A stretch of 64,000 nucleotides of DNA, taken from positions 1 to 64,000 of the forward strand of contig JADILM010000015.1 in assembly GCA_016617785.1 (NCBI GenBank), in the 5' to 3' direction. The first letter of the stretch is position 1. Each line of letters opens with the position of its first letter. This DNA comes from Sporobolomyces roseus (lineage: Eukaryota > Basidiomycota > Microbotryomycetes > Sporidiobolales > Sporidiobolaceae). Below are positions 57,264 through 64,000 of this stretch, piece after piece. Under the pieces are notes generated by a model. The model searched no databases, was not told the DNA's origin, and was given only the letters and a program-made list of their open reading frames with translations. The position numbers were made by a program, and so were the translations under genes.

Positions 57264-57346
57264 TGGGTAGTTTTCCTAGTTGGTTAAGGAGACTTACTGT
57301 AAATAAGTTAGCTACGCTACCGCATGTTCGAGTCATGCCTACCCAA
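57264..57346 (+). tRNA. trnY: tRNA-Tyr(GTA) (right copy)
   Basis: Inverted duplicate of 40225-40307. Confidence 0.9.
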
Positions 57347-57553
57347 TATAGTTTATAAGAAATAAACAAGCTTAATAGGCTTAATAAGTTATAAATAATG
57401 ATAATACATTAACTTCGGTGCAACTTATATTAACTAGCTCATCCTTAGCAATATATAAGCTATTCTAGGTCACAACTAGAAGCGCATCTTATACACAGCC
57501 TTGATCAATTCAATAAACAAGGCCTAGTAGAATACCCTACTAAATATATAAAT

Positions 57554-58228
57554 ATGACAACAACATACATGTTTGATAAATCTAATCGAACTAACATTAT
57601 GTCAATGCAACGTCAAGCCATTTCAATTATTCAGTCATTCTTTGCTGCTTTACCTTCTAAATTAGGACAAAAATCAACTAACACTGGTTCTCCAGCGCTA
57701 GTAGGTAAGCCTGTATTTACGGTAAACGCTGATAAAGTTATCGTGCAGTTATTCTACTACGCACCTACTGATACTCCCCGAGCGGAGCTCGGGGCAAACA
57801 ACCAAAGTATTGCTACACTAGGAGATGCTTTAACACGATCATGGGGTCGAACAGTTGAGTTACGATTAATTCGTCTTAACCATTCAGCTCTAGATAGTTC
57901 AATCTTCGCACAATACTTAACTGCTAATGCTGGTAAATACTCATTCAACCGTATCTTAGATATGCTGAAAGCTAGCTTACCAACAGTTGTTTCTGAAGGA
58001 TCAGTAGACGATAGCGTAACTCCTACATCACATATTACTGGTGTAAAAGTGAAACTATCAGGACGACTGACAACACAACGATCTGGACCACGACAAACAG
58101 TACAAGCAGGACGACTAGGTTCATCAGCTAAAGGCCAATTCGGTACAGTTGATTACAGCCAACACACTGCTAAGAACAAGTTAGGTGCATTCACAATGAA
58201 AGTTTGGATTAGCCAACAAAGTCGATAA
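57554..58228 (+). CDS. rps3: Ribosomal protein S3-like (right copy)
   Basis: Inverted duplicate of 39343-40017; GC palindrome at 57776-57794. Confidence 0.75.
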   Translation: MTTTYMFDKSNRTNIMSMQRQAISIIQSFFAALPSKLGQKSTNTGSPALVGKPVFTVNADKVIVQLFYYAPTDTPRAELGANNQSIATLGDALTRSWGRTVELRLIRLNHSALDSSIFAQYLTANAGKYSFNRILDMLKASLPTVVSEGSVDDSVTPTSHITGVKVKLSGRLTTQRSGPRQTVQAGRLGSSAKGQFGTVDYSQHTAKNKLGAFTMKVWISQQSR

Positions 58229-58369
58229 ATTATTTATCGCATACAACCCCCCTTTTCCCGTCTAACTGTTGCAAGAGTAAGTTTCTTATATTTAACTGAC
58301 TCTGTATAAGGATGATTAATTTTAACTATGTAAGTACTTTTATTACCTAGAAGTTAATAAGCAAGTAAA

Positions 58370-58440
58370 GGGATCATAGCTCAACGGTAGAGCATACAGC
58401 CGATAATTGTAGTATGGTGGTTCGATTCCCCCTGGTCCTA
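58370..58440 (+). tRNA. trnI: tRNA-Ile(GAT) (right copy)
   Basis: Inverted duplicate of 39131-39201. Confidence 0.85.
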
Positions 58441-58797
58441 ATTCAAACTCACTTTATTAAATAGAGTAGTGCGGTAGTATAAGAAACAGATACGCTAACT
58501 AATAACTAGTAACTCACCTGTCATTTAATTAGTCAAGTTCGTCTCTTATAAATGAATTAAAATAATAAGAAGACATCATAACTTTAATATCTTTTAGCAT
58601 TCAGAGTCTATCAAAAGGTAGAATCAATTCAGTATGCACCTTTACTCTTGCTTTCCTTCCTCACCCCATGTTCCCCCCGTAGGGGGGAAAGAGGACAATG
58701 TAGAAATACTGGGCAATAAGTGAGTAACAAACAGTTAAGGACAAAAGTACGTTATGTATTTAAACGTGAATAGAACAACAACATATCTTATTTAAAT

Positions 58798-60621
<1,824 letters not shown>

Positions 60622-60976
60622 CTGTTAGTATGTTTTATGCGCCCAGCTACGCTGGGCGAGACTTTTTTAAGTTAATTAAGCATTTTATCCCCTTTACTCA
60701 AAGGGACTTAGATTGTGTAAGAGTTAAGAATAAACCCCCCTTTTTCTTCCCCACCTTTGGTGATGACAAGGGGCGAAATAAATTATAAACCCAACACCAA
60801 GCCTATAGTCCATCTATTACTAATATGGACGCAAGGCACGCTTATAAACTCTTTCACCCAGCTACTTCCTTTAGAAATATTGGGAGCATGGGTGCGTATT
60901 TTTGTACCTTCCCTACCCCAGCTCCTTCCTATAGGGGCCAACAGGGAACAGAGTAAAGCCTATAATAATATTAATT

Positions 60977-61123
60977 ATGCCACAACTATTACCATTCTAC
61001 TTCGTTAACCAATTATCATTTGCATTCTTAGTGTTAATCACTATGGTTTACGTATTCGGTACTTACATCCTACCAGCATTCGCTGAGCTATTTGTAACAC
61101 GAATGTACATCACTAAACTATAA
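60977..61123 (+). CDS. atp8: ATP synthase subunit 8 (right copy)
   Basis: Inverted duplicate of 36287-36433; 48 aa. Confidence 0.92.
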   Translation: MPQLLPFYFVNQLSFAFLVLITMVYVFGTYILPAFAELFVTRMYITKL

Positions 61124-61311
61124 TTATTATGCGCCCAGCTACGCTGGGCGATTGTATATGCTCTCCCGGTTATGCTGGGAACATAATCCCCCTTTCTCCC
61201 CTGGGAGTAATCTAGTTTATCTAGTTTATCTAGTTTATCTGTTCATCTCTTATACCTATATTATTTAAATATAAGAGACATACAAGAATTGTCATAAAAA
61301 GGGGGATTAAA

Positions 61312-62439
61312 TTATGATGCTGTTGCTGTTGCTGTTTTAGGCTCAGTAGCGATATCAAGTAGAGTGTTCTCTACGATACCAATTACTGGTACAACAATTA
61401 GGAACCATCCAAAGTAGAATGCTGTTGAAATAGCACCTACAGTAATAAATGGCTCTTCAACGTGTTGGCTTCCAATGTACATTAATACAAAGAAGTTAGA
61501 TACGAATAGCCAGAAGGCCCATCGCATTAATGGTCGGAATTGTGATCCTCGTACTCGTGAAAAGGTTTTCCAAAATTTGTTTGGAATAGATCGTAAGATG
61601 GCGTAGAACGGTAGTAAGTATCACTCAGGAACAATTGATGCAGGTGTTTGCATTGGGTTAGCTGGGATGTAGTTATCACTGTGACCTAGGTAGTTAGGTG
61701 CGTAGAATACCATCACTCCAAGAACTAGTAAGAATAAGAATACTGTTACAAGATCTTTGAATACGAAGTATGGGTGGAATGGTAATCGATCAGTGTTACC
61801 AGAGATACCTAATGGGTTACTACTTCCGTGCTCGTGTAGTGCTAATAGGTGCATTGCAGCTAAAGCAGCTAAGATGAACGGTAGTAAGTAGTGTAATGAG
61901 AAGAATCGGTTAAGAGTAGCGTTGTTTACACTGAACCCTCCCCATACGAATTGCACGAAGTCTGTTCCAATCCAAGGAATAGCTGACAGTAAGTTAGTAA
62001 TTACAGTAGCTCCCCATAGTGACATTTGACCGTAAGGTAAAACGTAACCAAGGAATGCAGTAGCCATCATTAGAACTAGAATAATAACTCCGATAGACCA
62101 TAGTAGTACTCGTGGTGATCGGTATGATCCGTAGTACAGTCCTCGACCAATGTGTAGGTAAACGAAGATGAAGAAGAATGAAGCAACGTTAGCGTGAAGG
62201 TATCGGATTAACCATCCGTAGTGAACGTCCCGCATAATGTGCTCTACACTTACGAATGCAAGATCGATGTTAGGCGTATAGTGCATTGCAAGTGTGATAC
62301 CTGTGATAATTTGGATTACTAGACAAGCACCTAGTAGTGAACCAAAGTTCCACATGTATGTTAAGCTAGCAGGTTGAGGTGAATCAACCATGTAGCTGTT
62401 TACAAGTCCTAAAATAGGATGTGATTTAAGTAATCGCAT
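61312..62439 (-). pseudogene. cob: cob broken copy (right inverted copy)
   Basis: Matches 34920-36098 except around 61,560-61,575, where a 51-bp net loss with substitutions removes [21 protein letters not shown]. The TGA-Trp at PEW is kept. Probably a consensus error. Confidence 0.85.
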
Positions 62440-62849
62440 GGATGTAAATAATTCTTAGTCTATTAGTTGCTTTCGCTAATAAACTAATCTTAAAATTATG
62501 ATAATGATTAATCATAACATAAGAGTAGGTCAGACACCTACGTGTTTATGATAGTGTGGAATATTAAAATGAATAATGATAATAGAACCCAATACTTTAA
62601 TAACGACTAAGAGGGTAAAGCTTATCTTCAGTCTAAAGTATAATAGGTGTTTAGTCAGGCAAAAGCGTGATTAAATAAACAGCAATAACTGTTCAATGTG
62701 GCCAAGATTATTTACTTATATTAGTTATCTAAATATAAGAGACATACGCGTTGATGGGTATAAAGGGGATTAAATATCTAGTGTTAAGCTTACCCTGTTC
62801 CCCAAGGGGGAAAATAAGGGGGCGGGGCGGTAAGGGGGATTGTAAACTA
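62440..62849. other. nad1-cob spacer (right copy)
   Basis: Inverted duplicate of 34510-34919. Confidence 0.6.
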
Positions 62850-63839
62850 TTAGTAAGGTGCAATATCAAATGCTACTAACAGTGATGGTACTAAGATAAT
62901 TAGTGCAATAACAACTGGAAGGATTCCTGTCCAACATGCTTGCATTAATTGATCATATCGTAACCGTGGAAGTGTAGCTCGGAACCATACGAAGATGAAA
63001 CAGAAGATACATGTTTTAAGTGCTAATACTACACTTTGTACATTAATAAATGTATCGTTAGGAATAATCTCAGGCATAATGTACCCTCCCATGAATAGGA
63101 TAGCAGTAAATGCTGACATTAAAACAATACTACAGTACTCGGCTAAGAAGAAGAATACGAAGATCATTCCTGAGTGCTCAGTAAAGAATCCAGCTACCAG
63201 CTCTGACTCAGCTTCTGGCAGGTCAAATGGAGTCCGGTTAGTTTCAGCTAATACTGAGATGAAGAAGATAATGAATAGTGGGAATAATGGGATTAAGAAC
63301 CAAACACTTTGTTGGCTCTCAATAATAGTTGTGTAATGGAATGTTCCTGTTAATAGAATTACAGCTAGAACAGCAGAGCTAAGAATTAACTCGTAACTAA
63401 TCATTTGAGCTGTACTTCGAAGAGATCCAAGGAACGCATACTTAGAGTTAGCAGACCAACCCGCGAATAGTACTCCGTAAACTCCGATTGATGAAATCGC
63501 TAATGAGTATAGAATACCAAGGCTAAAGTCAGATAAGGCTAAACCGCTTCCGAATGGAATTACGGCCCAACCTAATAGGCTAAACACTAGACTGATAACA
63601 GGGGCTAAGAAGAATAGACTTCGTGTAGCGTGTTGTGGTACTACAGTTTCTTTAACCACTAACTTTAGGGCGTCGGCAAAGGGTTGCAGAACTCCTAAGT
63701 ATCCTACTGTGTTAGGCCCAACTCGTCGTTGCATACTAGCAAGAACTTTACGCTCGATGATAGTCATGAAAGCAACTGACAGTAAAATTGGAACTAATAC
63801 AATAACAATTTCTAATAAACTGTATAGTGCAGATAGCAT
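62850..63839 (-). CDS. nad1: NADH dehydrogenase subunit 1 (right copy)
   Basis: Inverted duplicate of 33520-34509; intact. The window ends in the cox2-nad1 spacer. Confidence 0.95.
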   Translation of the reverse strand: MLSALYSLLEIVIVLVPILLSVAFMTIIERKVLASMQRRVGPNTVGYLGVLQPFADALKLVVKETVVPQHATRSLFFLAPVISLVFSLLGWAVIPFGSGLALSDFSLGILYSLAISSIGVYGVLFAGWSANSKYAFLGSLRSTAQMISYELILSSAVLAVILLTGTFHYTTIIESQQSVWFLIPLFPLFIIFFISVLAETNRTPFDLPEAESELVAGFFTEHSGMIFVFFFLAEYCSIVLMSAFTAILFMGGYIMPEIIPNDTFINVQSVVLALKTCIFCFIFVWFRATLPRLRYDQLMQACWTGILPVVIALIILVPSLLVAFDIAPY

Positions 63840-64000
63840 AATTAAAATATTTAATAAACTATAGAATGAAAATTAATCCATTCTATACATAAAGAGGTTA
63901 CTCTTGCTTTAGTAAGCAAGGTTGAAAAAAGGGGGATTTGTTTACTATTACCACTTATGTATGCGCCCAATCTGGGCGAATGAGTGATAAAAAGTTAACT

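Overview
The window is fungal mitochondrial DNA. It carries the standard fungal gene set: nad1-6 and nad4L, cob, cox1-3, atp6/8/9, one rps3-like ribosomal protein, both rRNAs, 25 tRNA genes covering all 20 amino acids, and an RNase P RNA gene (rnpB). UGA is read as tryptophan (codons inside nad2, nad5, cob and cox1, with a matching tRNA-Trp(TCA)), which fits translation table 4. I cannot place the fungus below kingdom. A mitochondrial rnpB is known from some Taphrinomycotina, some yeasts and some Mucoromycota.

The 64 kb is not a linear gene series. It is about 2.3 passes over one circular molecule, folded back on itself twice. A clean pass runs from about 15,513 to 49,128. Genes at 15.5-21.0 kb recur exactly 28,139 bp later, and adding 27 bp lost in the second nad2 copy gives a circle of about 28.17 kb. 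Left of 15.5 kb is an inverted copy (position x matches 31,596-x, without net indels from about 350 to 14,505). Right of 49.1 kb is another inverted copy (x matches 97,901-x, then 97,803, 97,571, 97,410 and 97,359 after successive deletions). Sequence next to both turns, and several short patches to the right, is a corrupted version of the clean copy. A fold-back read or assembly chimera explains this best.

Clean circle, in window order: nad4L(-), trnD, trnM, rnpB, trnH (all -); atp9, trnL(TAG), atp6, trnN, nad6, trnR(CCT), trnC, trnW(TCA), trnW(CCA) (+); trnL(TAA) (-); trnS(TGA), cox3, nad4 (+); trnP, rnl, rns, nad3, nad2, trnG, trnR(TCG) (-); cox2, nad1, cob (+); atp8, cox1, trnI, rps3, then trnY, F, A, S, K, Q, T, E, M, V and nad5 (-). 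Together they encode the membrane cores of complexes I, III, IV and ATP synthase plus RNA parts of the organelle's translation and tRNA-processing machinery.

The most interesting biology is small-scale: eight ORF-less group I introns of only about 190-232 nt with two covarying P7 sequence classes; a C5-T3/5 motif just 3' of nearly every protein and rRNA gene; an ATATAAG-type promoter-like motif at many cluster starts; GC-rich double-hairpin elements with a GTAAGCTTACC core, including one beside a duplicated nad4 end; GC palindromes inserted in frame in nad6 and rps3; and two tRNA-Trp isoacceptors. I saw no defence system, phage or plasmid genes.
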